DNA from: Auanema rhodensis
Taxonomy: Eukaryota > Nematoda > Chromadorea > Rhabditida > Rhabditidae
DNA length: 64,000 nucleotides
Direction of reading: 5' to 3'
Assembly (NCBI GenBank): GCA_964057225.1
Contig: OZ059897.1
Location: forward strand, 4,774,001 to 4,838,000
Both the position numbers and the translations under genes were made by a program. The notes under the pieces were generated by a model. The model did not search any database, had not been told where the DNA came from, and saw only the letters and a list, made by a program, of their open reading frames with translations. How positions within the stretch are numbered: the first letter of the stretch is position 1; every line of letters starts with the position of its first letter. This document shows, piece after piece, positions 1 to 12,800 of this stretch.

Positions 1-207
1 AGTTCCCATGTACACTCAACATTGCTTCCAAAAACATTTTGACAAAAATTTTCCCGAAAAATTTCTAAATAATTTCACAAAAAGTAGATGTTTTTAGATT
101 CCTTTTTTCAAGGCGAAGACGATGGACAATGTTATGCAACAAAAAAATCATTTCTTCAGGGTTAAAATCGAGGATATAAGTGTGAAACTATATCAGTTGA
201 TATCTCG

Positions 208-277
208 GTGCATTTTTAAGCTAGCTCAAATCTGATAACACAGATCGACGCAGCTTAAAAATTCGCATCGAATGCAC
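208..277. other. Nested dyad (potential hairpin) of satellite A, first monomer as example
   Basis: The left arm gtgcatttttaagct (208-222) pairs with agcttaaaaa (252-261, ten perfect pairs) and then, across an 11-nt one-sided bulge (262-272), with tgcac (273-277). Inside the loop, atctg (230-234) pairs with cagat (241-245) around ataaca. The same 70 bp recurs in every monomer at +351n. The main inner variation sites, gatcgac/gatcaac, tccgc/ttcgc and agctagct/agctaact, lie outside the paired bases or at their edge. A structural or protein-binding role is inference. Confidence 0.6.
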
Positions 278-345
278 TATACTACATTGAGAAACGCTCT
301 ATACAAAAATTAGTTATGATCGTTTGAAAAATAATGCATTAGTGT

Positions 346-373
346 ATGTTGAGTTCCCATGTACACTCAACAT
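346..373. other. Inverted repeat of satellite A, 9-bp arms, 10-bp spacer (example)
   Basis: Arms atgttgagt (346-354) and actcaacat (365-373) are perfect complements around tcccatgtac. The dyad is repeated once per 351 bp. A class of monomers, for example those entered at 9829, 10180, 14041 and 17551, carries atgctgagt in the left arm without a compensating change on the right. Strict pairing is therefore not maintained. Confidence 0.6.
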
Positions 374-2457
374 TGCTTCCAAAAACATTTTGACAAAAAT
401 ATTCCCGAAAAATTTCCAAATAATTTGACAAAAAGTAGATGTTTTTAGATTCCTTTTTTCAAGACGAAGACATTGGACAATGTTTTTCAACGAAAAAATC
501 ATTTCTTCAGGGTGAAAATCGAGGATATAAGTGTGAAACTATATCAGTTGATATCTCGGTGCATTTTTAAGCTAACTCAAATCTGATAACACAGATCGAC
601 GCAGCTTAAAAATTCGCATCGAATGCACTATACTACATTGAGAAACGCTCTATACAAAAATAAGTTATGATCGTTTGAAAAATAATGCATTAGTGTATGT
701 TGAGTTCCCATGTACACTCAACATTGCTTCCAAAAACATTTTGACAAAAATTTTCCCGAAACATTTCTAAATAATTTCACAAAAAGTAGATGTTTTTAGA
801 TTCCTTTTTTCAAGGCGAAGACATTGGATAATGTTTTTCAACGAAAAAATCATTTCTTCAGGGTGAAAATCGAGAATATAAGTGTGAACCTATATCAGTT
901 GATATCTCGGTGCATTTTTAAGCTAGCTCAAATCTGATAACACAGATCGACGCAGCTTAAAAATCCGCATCGAATGCACTATACTACATTGAGAAACGCT
1001 ATTTACAAAAATCAGTTATGATCGTTTGAAAAATAATGCATTAGTGTATGTTGAGTTCCCATGTACACTCAACATTGCTTCCAAAAACATTTTGACAAAA
1101 ATTTTCCCGAAAAATTTCTAAATAATTTCACAAAAAGTAGATGTTTTTAGATTCCTTTTTTCAAGACGAAGACGATGGACAATGTTTTTCAACGAAAAAA
1201 TCATTTCTTCAGAGTGAAAATCGAGGATATAAGTGTGAACATATATCAGTTGATATCTCGGTGCATTTTTAAGCTAACTCAAATCTGATAACACAGATCG
1301 ACGCAGCTTAAAAATCCGCATCGAATGCACTATACTACATTGAGAAACGCTCTATACAAAAATTAGTTATGATCGTTTGAAAAATAATGCATTAGTGTAT
1401 GTTGAGTTCCCATGTACACTCAACATTGCTTCCAAAAACATTTTGACAAAAATATTCCCGAAAAATTTCTAAATAATTTGACAAAAAGTAGATGTTTTTA
1501 GATTCCTTTTTTCAAGACGAAGACATTGGACAATGTTTTTCAACGAAAAAATCATTTCTTCAGGGTGAAAATCGAGGATATAAGTGTGAAACTATATCAG
1601 TTGATATCTCGGTGCATTTTTAAGCTAACTCAAATCTGATAACACAGATCGACGCAGCTTAAAAATTCGCATCGAATGCACTATACTACATTGAGAAACG
1701 CTCTATACAAAAATAAGTTATGATCGTTTGAAAAATAATGCATTAGTGTATGTTGAGTTCCCATGTACACTCAACATTGCTTCCAAAAACATTTTGACAA
1801 AAATTTTCCCGAAACATTTCTAAATAATTTCACAAAAAGTAGATGTTTTTAGATTCCTTTTTTCAAGGCGAAGACATTGGATAATGTTTTTCAACGAAAA
1901 AATCATTTCTTCAGGGTGAAAATCGAGAATATAAGTGTGAACCTATATCAGTTGATATCTCGGTGCATTTTTAAGCTAGCTCAAATCTGATAACACAGAT
2001 CGACGCAGCTTAAAAATCCGCATCGAATGCACTATACTACATTGAGAAACGCTATTTACAAAAATCAGTTATGATCGTTTGAAAAATAATGCATTAGTGT
2101 ATGTTGAGTTCCCATGTACACTCAACATTGCTTCCAAAAACATTTTGACAAAAATTTTCCCGAAAAATTTCTAAATAATTTCACAAAAAGTAGATGTTTT
2201 TAGATTCCTTTTTTCAAGACGAAGACGATGGACAATGTTTTTCAACGAAAAAATCATTTCTTCAGAGTGAAAATCGAGGATATAAGTGTGAACATATATC
2301 AGTTGATATCTCGGTGCATTTTTAAGCTAACTCAAATCTGATAACACAGATCGACGCAGCTTAAAAATCCGCATCGAATGCACTATACTACATTGAGAAA
2401 CGCTCTATACAAAAATTAGTTATGATCGTTTGAAAAATAATGCATTAGTGTATGTTG
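352..2457. repeat. Tandem trimer of satellite A (types B-C-D, 1053 bp, two copies)
   Basis: Monomers 2-4 (352-1404) and 5-7 (1405-2457) repeat the same order of three variant types. B has tattccc, ttgacaaaa and aataagtt. C has gaaacattt, ggataatg, gagaatata and the tatttac tail. D has gacgatgg, cagagtg and gtgaacat. The only difference I noticed between the two trimers is tttccaaat in the first copy (near 415) against tttctaaat in the second. This is a recent three-monomer duplication. Confidence 0.85.
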
Positions 2458-3510
2458 AGTTCCCATGTACACTCAACATTGCTTCCAAAAACATTTTGAC
2501 AAAAATTTTCCCGAAAAATTTCTAAATAATTTCACAAAAAGTACATGTTTTTAGATTCCTTTTTTCAAGACGAAGACGATGGACAATGTTTTTCAACGAA
2601 AAAATCATTTCTTCAGAGTGAAAATCGAGGATATAAGTGTGAACATATATCAGTTGATATCTCGGTGCATTTTTAAGCTAACTCAAATCTGATAACACAG
2701 ATCGACGCAGCTTAAAAATCCGCATCGAATGCACTATATTACATTGAGAAACGCTCTATACAAAAATTAGTTATGATCGTTTGAAAAATAATGCATTAGT
2801 GTATGTTGAGTTCCCATGTACACTCAACATTGCTTCCAAAAACATTTTGACAAAAATTTTCCCGAAAAATTTCTAAATAATTTCACAAAAAGTAGATGTT
2901 TTTAGATTCCTTTTTTCAAGGCGAAGACGATGGACAATGTTATGCAACAAAAAAATCATTTCTTCAGGGTTAAAATCGAGGATATAAGTGTGAAACTATA
3001 TCAGTTGATATCTCGGTGCATTTTTAAGCTAACTCAAATCTGATAACACAGATCGACGCAGCTTAAAAATCCGCATCGAATGCACTATATTACATTGAGA
3101 AATGCTCTATACAAAAATTAGTTATGATCGTTTGAAAAATAATGCATTAGTGTATGTTGAGTTCCCATGTACACTCAACATTGCTTCCAAAAACATTTTG
3201 ACAAAAATTTTCCCGAAAAATTTCTAAATAATTTCACAAAAAGTAGATGTTTTTAGATTCCTTTTTTCAAGGCGAAGACGATGGACAATGTTATGCAACA
3301 AAAAAATCATTTCTTCAGGGTTAAAATCGAGGATATAAGTGTGAAACTATATCAGTTGATATCTCGGTGCATTTTTAAGCTAGCTCAAATCTGATAACAC
3401 AGATCGACGCAGCTTAAAAATTCGCATCGAATGCACTATACTACATTGAGAAACGCTCTATACAAAAATTAGTTATGATCGTTTGAAAAATAATGCATTA
3501 GTGTATGTTG

Positions 3511-6500
3511 AGTTCCCATGTACACTCAACATTGCTTCCAAAAACATTTTGACAAAAATATTCCCGAAAAATTTCTAAATAATTTGACAAAAAGTAGATG
3601 TTTTTAGATTCCTTTTTTCAAGACGAAGACATTGGACAATGTTTTTCAACGAAAAAATCATTTCTTCAGGGTGAAAATCGAGGATATAAGTGTGAAACTA
3701 TATCAGTTGATATCTCGGTGCATTTTTAAGCTAACTCAAATCTGATAACACAGATCAACGCAGCTTAAAAATTCGCATCGAATGCACTATACTACATTGA
3801 GAAACGCTCTATACAAAAATAAGTTATGATCGTTTGAAAAATAATGCATTAGTGTATGTTGAGTTCCCATGTACACTCAACATTGCTTCCAAAAACATTT
3901 TGACAAAAATTTTCCCGAAACATTTCTAAATAATTTCACAAAAAGTAGATGTTTTTGAATTCCTTTTTTCAAGGCGAAGACATTGGACAATGTTTTTCAA
4001 CGAAAAAATCATTTCTTCAGGGTGAAAATCGAGGATATAAGTGTGAACATATATCAGTTGATATCTCGGTGCATTTTTAAGCTAACTCAAATCTGATAAC
4101 ACAGATCGACGCAGCTTAAAAATCCGCATCGAATGCACTACACTACCTTGAGAAACGCTCTTTACAAAAATTAGTTATGATCGTTTGAAAAATAATGCAT
4201 TAGTGTATGTTGAGTTCCCATGTACACTCAACATTGCTTCCAAAAACATTTTGACAAAAATATTCCCGAAAAATTTCTAAATAATTTGACAAAAAGTAGA
4301 TGTTTTTAGATTCCTTTTTTCAAGACGAAGACATTGGACAATGTTTTTCAACGAAAAAATCATTTCTTCAGGGTGAAAATCGAGGATATAAGTGTGAAAC
4401 TATATCAGTTGATATCTCGGTGCATTTTTAAGCTAACTCAAATCTGATAACACAGATCGACGCAGCTTAAAAATTCGCATCGAATGCACTATACTACATT
4501 GAGAAACGCTCTATACAAAAATAAGTTATGATCGTTTGAAAAATAATGCATTAGTGTATGTTGAGTTCCCATGTACACTCAACATTGCTTCCAAAAACAT
4601 TTTGACAAAAATTTTCCCGAAACATTTCTAAATAATTTCACAAAAAGTAGATGTTTTTGAATTCCTTTTTTCAAGGCGAAGACATTGGACAATGTTTTTC
4701 AACGAAAAAATCATTTCTTCAGGGTGAAAATCGAGGATATAAGTGTGAACATATATCAGTTGATATCTCGGTGCATTTTTCAGCTAACTCAAATCTGATA
4801 ACACAGATCGACGCAGCTTAAAAATCCGCATCGAATGCACTACACTACCTTGAGAAACGCTCTTTACAAAAATTAGTTATGATCGTTTGAAAAATAATGC
4901 ATTAGTGTATGTTGAGTTCCCATGTACACTCAACATTGCTTCCAAAAACATTTTGACAAAAATTTTCCCGAAAAATTTCTAAATAATTTCACAAAAAGTA
5001 GATGTTTTTAGATTCCTTTTATCAAGACGAAGACGATGGACAATGGTTTTCAACGAAAAAATCATTTCTTCAGGGTTAAAATCGAGGATATAAGTGTGAA
5101 ACTATATCAGTTGATATCTCGGTGCATTTTTAAGCTAACTGAAATCTGATAACACAGATCAACGCAGCTTAAAAATTCGCATCGAATGCACTATACTACA
5201 TTGAGAAACGCTCTATACAAAAATTAGTTATGATCGTTTGAAAAATAATGCATTAGTGTATGTTGAGTTCCCATGTACACTCAACATTGCTTCCAAAAAC
5301 ATTTTGACAAAAATATTCCCGAAAAATTTCTAAATAATTTGACAAAAAGTAGATGTTTTTAGATTCCTTTTTTCAAGACGAAGACATTGGACAATGTTTT
5401 TCAACGAAAAAATCATTTCTTCAGGGTGAAAATCGAGGATATAAGTGTGAAACTATATCAGTTGATATCTCGGTGCATTTTTAAGCTAACTCAAATCTGA
5501 TAACACAGATCGACGCAGCTTAAAAATTCGCATCGAATGCACTATACTACATTGAGAAACGCTCTATACAAAAATAAGTTATGATCGTTTGAAAAATAAT
5601 GCATTAGTGTATGTTGAGTTCCCATGTACACTCAACATTGCTTCCAAAAACATTTTGACAAAAATTTTCCCGAAACATTTCTAAATAATTTCACAAAAAG
5701 TAGATGTTTTTGAATTCCTTTTTTCAAGGCGAAGACATTGGACAATGTTTTTCAACGAAAAAATCATTTCTTCAGGGTGAAAATCGAGGATATAAGTGTG
5801 AACATATATCAGTTGATATCTCGGTGCATTTTTAAGCTAACTCAAATCTGATAACACAGATCGACGCAGCTTAAAAATCCGCATCGAATGCACTACACTA
5901 CCTTGAGAAACGCTCTTTACAAAAATTAGTTATGATCGTTTGAAAAATAATGCATTAGTGTATGTTGAGTTCCCATGTACACTCAACATTGCTTCCAAAA
6001 ACATTTTGACAAAAATATTCCCGAAAAATTTCTAAATAATTTGACAAAAAGTAGATGTTTTTAGATTCCTTTTTTCAAGACGAAGACATTGGACAATGTT
6101 TTTCAACGAAAAAATCATTTCTTCAGGGTGAAAATCGAGGATATAAGTGTGAAACTATATCAGTTGATATCTCGGTGCATTTTTAAGCTAACTCAAATCT
6201 GATAACACAGATCGACGCAGCTTAAAAATCCGCATCGAATGCACTATATTACATTGAGAAACGCTCTATACAAAAATTAGTTATGATCGTTTGAAAAATA
6301 ATGCATTAGTGTATGTTGAGTTCCCATGTACACTCAACATTGCTTCCAAAAACATTTTGACAAAAATTTTCCCGAAAAATTTCTAAATAATTTCACAAAA
6401 AGTAGATGTTTTTAGATTCCTTTTTTCAAGGCGAAGACGATGGACAATGTTATGCAACAAAAAAATCATTTCTTCAGGGTTAAAATCGAGGATATAAGTG

Positions 6501-9500
6501 TGAAACTATATCAGTTGATATCTCGGTGCATTTTTAAGCTAACTCAAATCTGATAACACAGATCGACGCAGCTTAAAAATCCGCATCGAATGCACTATAT
6601 TACATTGAGAAACGCTCTATACAAAAATTAGTTATGATCGTTTGAAAAATAATGCATTAGTGTATGTTGAGTTCCCATGTACACTCAACATTGCTTCCAA
6701 AAACATTTTGACAAAAATTTTCCCGAAAAATTTCTAAATAATTTCACAAAAAGTAGATGTTTTTAGATTCCTTTTTTCAAGGCGAAGACGATGGACAATG
6801 TTATGCAACAAAAAAATCATTTCTTCAGGGTTAAAATCGAGGATATAAGTGTGAAACTATATCAGTTGATATCTCGGTGCATTTTTAAGCTAGCTCAAAT
6901 CTGATAACACAGATCGACGCAGCTTAAAAATCCGCATCGAATGCACTATATTACATTGAGAAACGCTCTATACAAAAATTAGTTATGATCGTTTGAAAAA
7001 TAATGCATTAGTGTATGTTGAGTTCCCATGTACACTCAACATTGCTTCCAAAAACATTTTGACAAAAATTTTCCCGAAACATTTCTAAATAATTTCACAA
7101 AAAGTAGATGTTTTTGAATTCCTTTTTTCAAGGCGAAGACATTGGACAATGTTTTTCAACGAAAAAATCATTTCTTCAGGGTGAAAATCGAGGATATAAG
7201 TGTGAACATATATCAGTTGATATCTCGGTGCATTTTTAAGCTAACTCAAATCTGATAACACAGATCGACGCAGCTTAAAAATCCGCATCGAATGCACTAC
7301 ACTACCTTGAGAAACGCTCTTTACAAAAATTAGTTATGATCGTTTGAAAAATAATGCATTAGTGTATGTTGAGTTCCCATGTACACTCAACATTGCTTCC
7401 AAAAACATTTTGACAAAAATTTTCCCGAAACATTTCTAAATAATTTCACAAAAAGTAGATGTTTTTGAATTCCTTTTTTCAAGGCGAAGACATTGGACAA
7501 TGTTTTTCAACGAAAAAATCATTTCTTCAGGGTGAAAATCGAGGATATAAGTGTGAACATATATCAGTTGATATCTCGGTGCATTTTTCAGCTAACTCAA
7601 ATCTGATAACACAGATCGACGCAGCTTAAAAATCCGCATCGAATGCACTACACTACCTTGAGAAACGCTCTTTACAAAAATTAGTTATGATCGTTTGAAA
7701 AATAATGCATTAGTGTATGTTGAGTTCCCATGTACACTCAACATTGCTTCCAAAAACATTTTGACAAAAATTTTCCCGAAAAATTTCTAAATAATTTCAC
7801 AAAAAGTAGATGTTTTTAGATTCCTTTTATCAAGACGAAGACGATGGACAATGGTTTTCAACGAAAAAATCATTTCTTCAGGGTTAAAATCGAGGATATA
7901 AGTGTGAAACTATATCAGTTGATATCTCGGTGCATTTTTAAGCTAACTGAAATCTGATAACACAGATCAACGCAGCTTAAAAATTCGCATCGAATGCACT
8001 ATACTACATTGAGAAACGCTCTATACAAAAATTAGTTATGATCGTTTGAAAAATAATGCATTAGTGTATGTTGAGTTCCCATGTACACTCAACATTGCTT
8101 CCAAAAACATTTTGACAAAAATATTCCCGAAAAATTTCTAAATAATTTGACAAAAAGTAGATGTTTTTAGATTCCTTTTTTCAAGACGAAGACATTGGAC
8201 AATGTTTTTCAACGAAAAAATCATTTCTTCAGGGTGAAAATCGAGGATATAAGTGTGAAACTATATCAGTTGATATCTCGGTGCATTTTTAAGCTAACTC
8301 AAATCTGATAACACAGATCGACGCAGCTTAAAAATTCGCATCGAATGCACTATACTACATTGAGAAACGCTCTATACAAAAATAAGTTATGATCGTTTGA
8401 AAAATAATGCATTAGTGTATGTTGAGTTCCCATGTACACTCAACATTGCTTCCAAAAACATTTTGACAAAAATTTTCCCGAAACATTTCTAAATAATTTC
8501 ACAAAAAGTAGATGTTTTTGAATTCCTTTTTTCAAGGCGAAGACATTGGACAATGTTTTTCAACGAAAAAATCATTTCTTCAGGGTGAAAATCGAGGATA
8601 TAAGTGTGAACATATATCAGTTGATATCTCGGTGCATTTTTAAGCTAACTCAAATCTGATAACACAGATCGACGCAGCTTAAAAATCCGCATCGAATGCA
8701 CTACACTACCTTGAGAAACGCTCTTTACAAAAATTAGTTATGATCGTTTGAAAAATAATGCATTAGTGTATGTTGAGTTCCCATGTACACTCAACATTGC
8801 TTCCAAAAACATTTTGACAAAAATATTCCCGAAAAATTTCTAAATAATTTGACAAAAAGTAGATGTTTTTAGATTCCTTTTTTCAAGACGAAGACATTGG
8901 ACAATGTTTTTCAACGAAAAAATCATTTCTTCAGGGTGAAAATCGAGGATATAAGTGTGAAACTATATCAGTTGATATCTCGGTGCATTTTTAAGCTAAC
9001 TCAAATCTGATAACACAGATCGACGCAGCTTAAAAATTCGCATCGAATGCACTATACTACATTGAGAAACGCTCTATACAAAAATAAGTTATGATCGTTT
9101 GAAAAATAATGCATTAGTGTATGTTGAGTTCCCATGTACACTCAACATTGCTTCCAAAAACATTTTGACAAAAATTTTCCCGAAACATTTCTAAATAATT
9201 TCACAAAAAGTAGATGTTTTTGAATTCCTTTTTTCAAGGCGAAGACATTGGACAATGTTTTTCAACGAAAAAATCATTTCTTCAGGGTGAAAATCGAGGA
9301 TATAAGTGTGAACATATATCAGTTGATATCTCGGTGCATTTTTCAGCTAACTCAAATCTGATAACACAGATCGACGCAGCTTAAAAATCCGCATCGAATG
9401 CACTACACTACCTTGAGAAACGCTCTTTACAAAAATTAGTTATGATCGTTTGAAAAATAATGCATTAGTGTATGTTGAGTTCCCATGTACACTCAACATT

Positions 9501-9828
9501 GCTTCCAAAAACATTTTGACAAAAATTTTCCCGAAAAATTTCTAAATAATTTCACAAAAAGTAGATGTTTTTAGATTCCTTTTATCAAGACGAAGACGAT
9601 GGACAATGGTTTTCAACGAAAAAATCATTTCTTCAGGGTTAAAATCGAGGATATAAGTGTGAAACTATATCAGTTGATATCTCGGTGCATTTTTAAGCTA
9701 ACTGAAATCTGATAACACAGATCAACGCAGCTTAAAAATTCGCATCGAATGCACTATACTACATTGAGAAACGCTCTATACAAAAATTAGTTATTATCGT
9801 TTGAAAAATAATGCATTAGTGTATGCTG
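3511..9828. repeat. Satellite A stretch built mainly of alternating B, E and F types
   Basis: Type E is marked by gaaacattt, tttttgaattcc, the cactacactacc tail and ctctttac. Type F is marked by ttttatcaag, acaatggttttc, aactgaaatc and gatcaacgc. The order B-E-B-E'-F, where E' has tttttcagct, occurs at monomers 11-15 (3511-5265) and again at monomers 24-28 (8074-9828), 13 monomers (4563 bp) apart. Monomers 18-20 between them belong to B/A-like types with ttatgcaac. Confidence 0.75.
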
Positions 9829-12800
9829 AGTTCCCATGTACACTCAACATTGCTTCCAAAAACATTTTGACAAAAATTTTCCCGAAAAATTTCTAGATAA
9901 TTTCACAAAAAGTAAATGTTTTTAGATTCCTTTTTTCAAGACGAAGACGATGGACAATGGTTTTCAACGAAAAAATCATTTCTTCAGGGTTAAAATCGAG
10001 GATATAAGTGTGAAACTATATCAGTTGATATCTCGGTGCATTTTTAAGCTAACTCAAATCTGATAACACAGATCAACGCAGCTTAAAAATTGGCATCGAA
10101 TGCACTATACTACATTGAGAAACGCTCTATACAAAAATTAGTTATTATCGTTTGAAAAATAATGCATTAGTGTATGCTGAGTTCCCATGTACACTCAACA
10201 TTGCTTCCAAAAACATTTTGACAAAAATTTTCCCGAAAAATTTCTAAATAATTTCACAAAAAGTAAATGTTTTTAGATTTCTTTTTTCAAGGCGAAGACA
10301 TTGGACAATATTTTTCAACGAAAAAATCATTTCTTCAGGGTGAAAATCGAGGATATAAGTGTGAACATATATCAGTTGATATCTCGGTGCATTTTTAAGC
10401 TAACTCAAATCTGATAACACAGATCAACGCAGCTTAAAAATCCGCATCGAATGCACTATACTACATTGAGAAACGCTCTATACAAAAATTAGTTATTATC
10501 GTTTGAAAAATAATGCATTAGTGTATGTTGAGTTCCCATGTACACTCAACATTGCTTCCAAAAACATTTTGACAAAAATTTTCCCGAAAAATTTCTAAAT
10601 AATTTCACAAAAAGTAGATGTTTTTAGATTTCTTTTTTCAAAGCGAAGACATTGGACAATGTTTTTCAACGAAAAAATCATTTCTTCAGGGTGAAAATCG
10701 AGGATATAAGTGTGAACATATATCAGTTGATATCTCGGTGCATTTTTAAGCTAACTCAAATCTGATAACACAGATCAACGCAGCTTAAAAATCCGCATCG
10801 AATGCACTATACTACATTGAGAAACGCTCTATACAAAAATTAGTTATTATCGTTTGAAAAATAATGCATTAGTGTATGCTGAGTTCCCATGTACACTCAA
10901 CATTGCTTCCAAAAACATTTTGACAAAAATTTTCCCGAAAAATTTCTAAATAGTTTCACAAAAAGTAGATGTTTTTAGATTCCTTTTTTCAAGGCGAAGA
11001 CATTGGATAATGTTTTTCAACGAAAAAATCATTTCTTCAGGGTGAAAATCGAGAATATAAGTGTGAACCTATATCAGTTGATATCTCGGTGCATTTTTAA
11101 GCTAGCTCAAATCTGATAACACAGATCGACGCAGCTTAAAAATCCGCATCGAATGCACTATACTACATTGAGAAACGCTATTTACAAAAATCAGTTATGA
11201 TCGTTTGAAAAATAATGCATTAGTGTATGTTGAGTTCCCATGTACACTCAACATTGCTTCCAAAAACATTTTGACAAAAATTTTCCCGAAAAATTTCTAA
11301 ATAGTTTCACAAAAAGTAGATGTTTTTAGATTCCTTTTTTCAAGGCGAAGACATTGGATAATGTTTTTCAACGAAAAAATCATTTCTTCAGGGTTAAAAT
11401 CGAGGATATAAGTGTGAAACTATATCAGTTGATATCTCGGTGCATTTTTAAGCTAACTCAAATCTGATAACACAGATCAACGCAGCTTAAAAATTCGCAT
11501 CGAATGCACTATACTACATTGAGAAACGCTCTATACAAAAATTAGTTATTATCGTTTGAAAAATAATGCATTAGTGTATGCTGAGTTCCCATGTACACTC
11601 AACATTGCTTCCAAAAACATTTTGACAAAAATTTTCCCGAAAAATTTCTAAATAATTTCACAAAAAGTAAATGTTTTTAGATTTCTTTTTTCAAGGCGAA
11701 GACATTGGACAATGTTTTTCAACGAAAAAATCATTTCTTCAGGGTGAAAATCGAGGATATAAGTGTGAACATATATCAGTTGATATCTCGGTGCATTTTT
11801 AAGCTAACTCAAATCTGATAACACAGATCAACGCAGCTTAAAAATCCGCATCGAATGCACTATACTACATTGAGAAACGCTCTATACAAAAATTAGTTAT
11901 TATCGTTTGAAAAATAATGCATTAGTGTATGTTGAGTTCCCATGTACACTCAACATTGCTTCCAAAAACATTTTGACAAAAATTTTCCCGAAAAATTTCT
12001 AAATAATTTCACAAAAAGTAGATGTTTTTAGATTTCTTTTTTCAAAGCGAAGACATTGGACAATGTTTTTCAACGAAAAAATCATTTCTTCAGGGTGAAA
12101 ATCGAGGATATAAGTGTGAACATATATCAGTTGATATCTCGGTGCATTTTTAATCTAACTCAAATCTGATAACACAGATCAACGCAGCTTAAAAATCCGC
12201 ATCGAATGCACTACACTACCTTGAGAAACGCTCTTTACAAAAATTAGTTATGATCGTTTGAAAAATAATGCATTAGTGTATGTTGAGTTCCCATGTACAC
12301 TCAACATTGCTTCCAAAAACATTTTGACAAAAATATTCCCGAAAAATTTCTAAATAATTTGACAAAAAGTAGATGTTTTTAGATTCCTTTTTTCAAGACG
12401 AAGACATTGGACAATGTTTTTCAACGAAAAAATCATTTCTTCAGGGTGAAAATCGAGGATATAAGTGTGAAACTATATCAGTTGATATCTCGGTGCATTT
12501 TTAAGCTAACTCAAATCTGATAACACAGATCGACGCAGCTTAAAAATTCGCATCGAATGCACTATACTACATTGAGAAACGCTCTATACAAAAATAAGTT
12601 ATGATCGTTTGAAAAATAATGCATTAGTGTATGTTGAGTTCCCATGTACACTCAACATTGCTTCCAAAAACATTTTGACAAAAATTTTCCCGAAACATTT
12701 CTAAATAATTTCACAAAAAGTAGATGTTTTTGAATTCCTTTTTTCAAGGCGAAGACATTGGACAATGTTTTTCAACGAAAAAATCATTTCTTCAGGGTGA

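Noticed and set aside
225-260. Possible hammerhead ribozyme in satellite A (ctgataa near 232 and gagaaacg further on)
   Set aside because: The core needs CTGANGA followed by GAAA with proper stems. The sequence is CTGATAA, and I could not build stem II and stem III on either strand.
314-502. Short open frame on the minus strand in satellite A (62 codons), with a close copy at 37169-37357 and an opposite-strand frame at 37179-37370
   Set aside because: These arise because a few monomers lost stops by substitution. They lie wholly inside the tandem repeat, most copies are interrupted, and there is no protein-like composition or motif.
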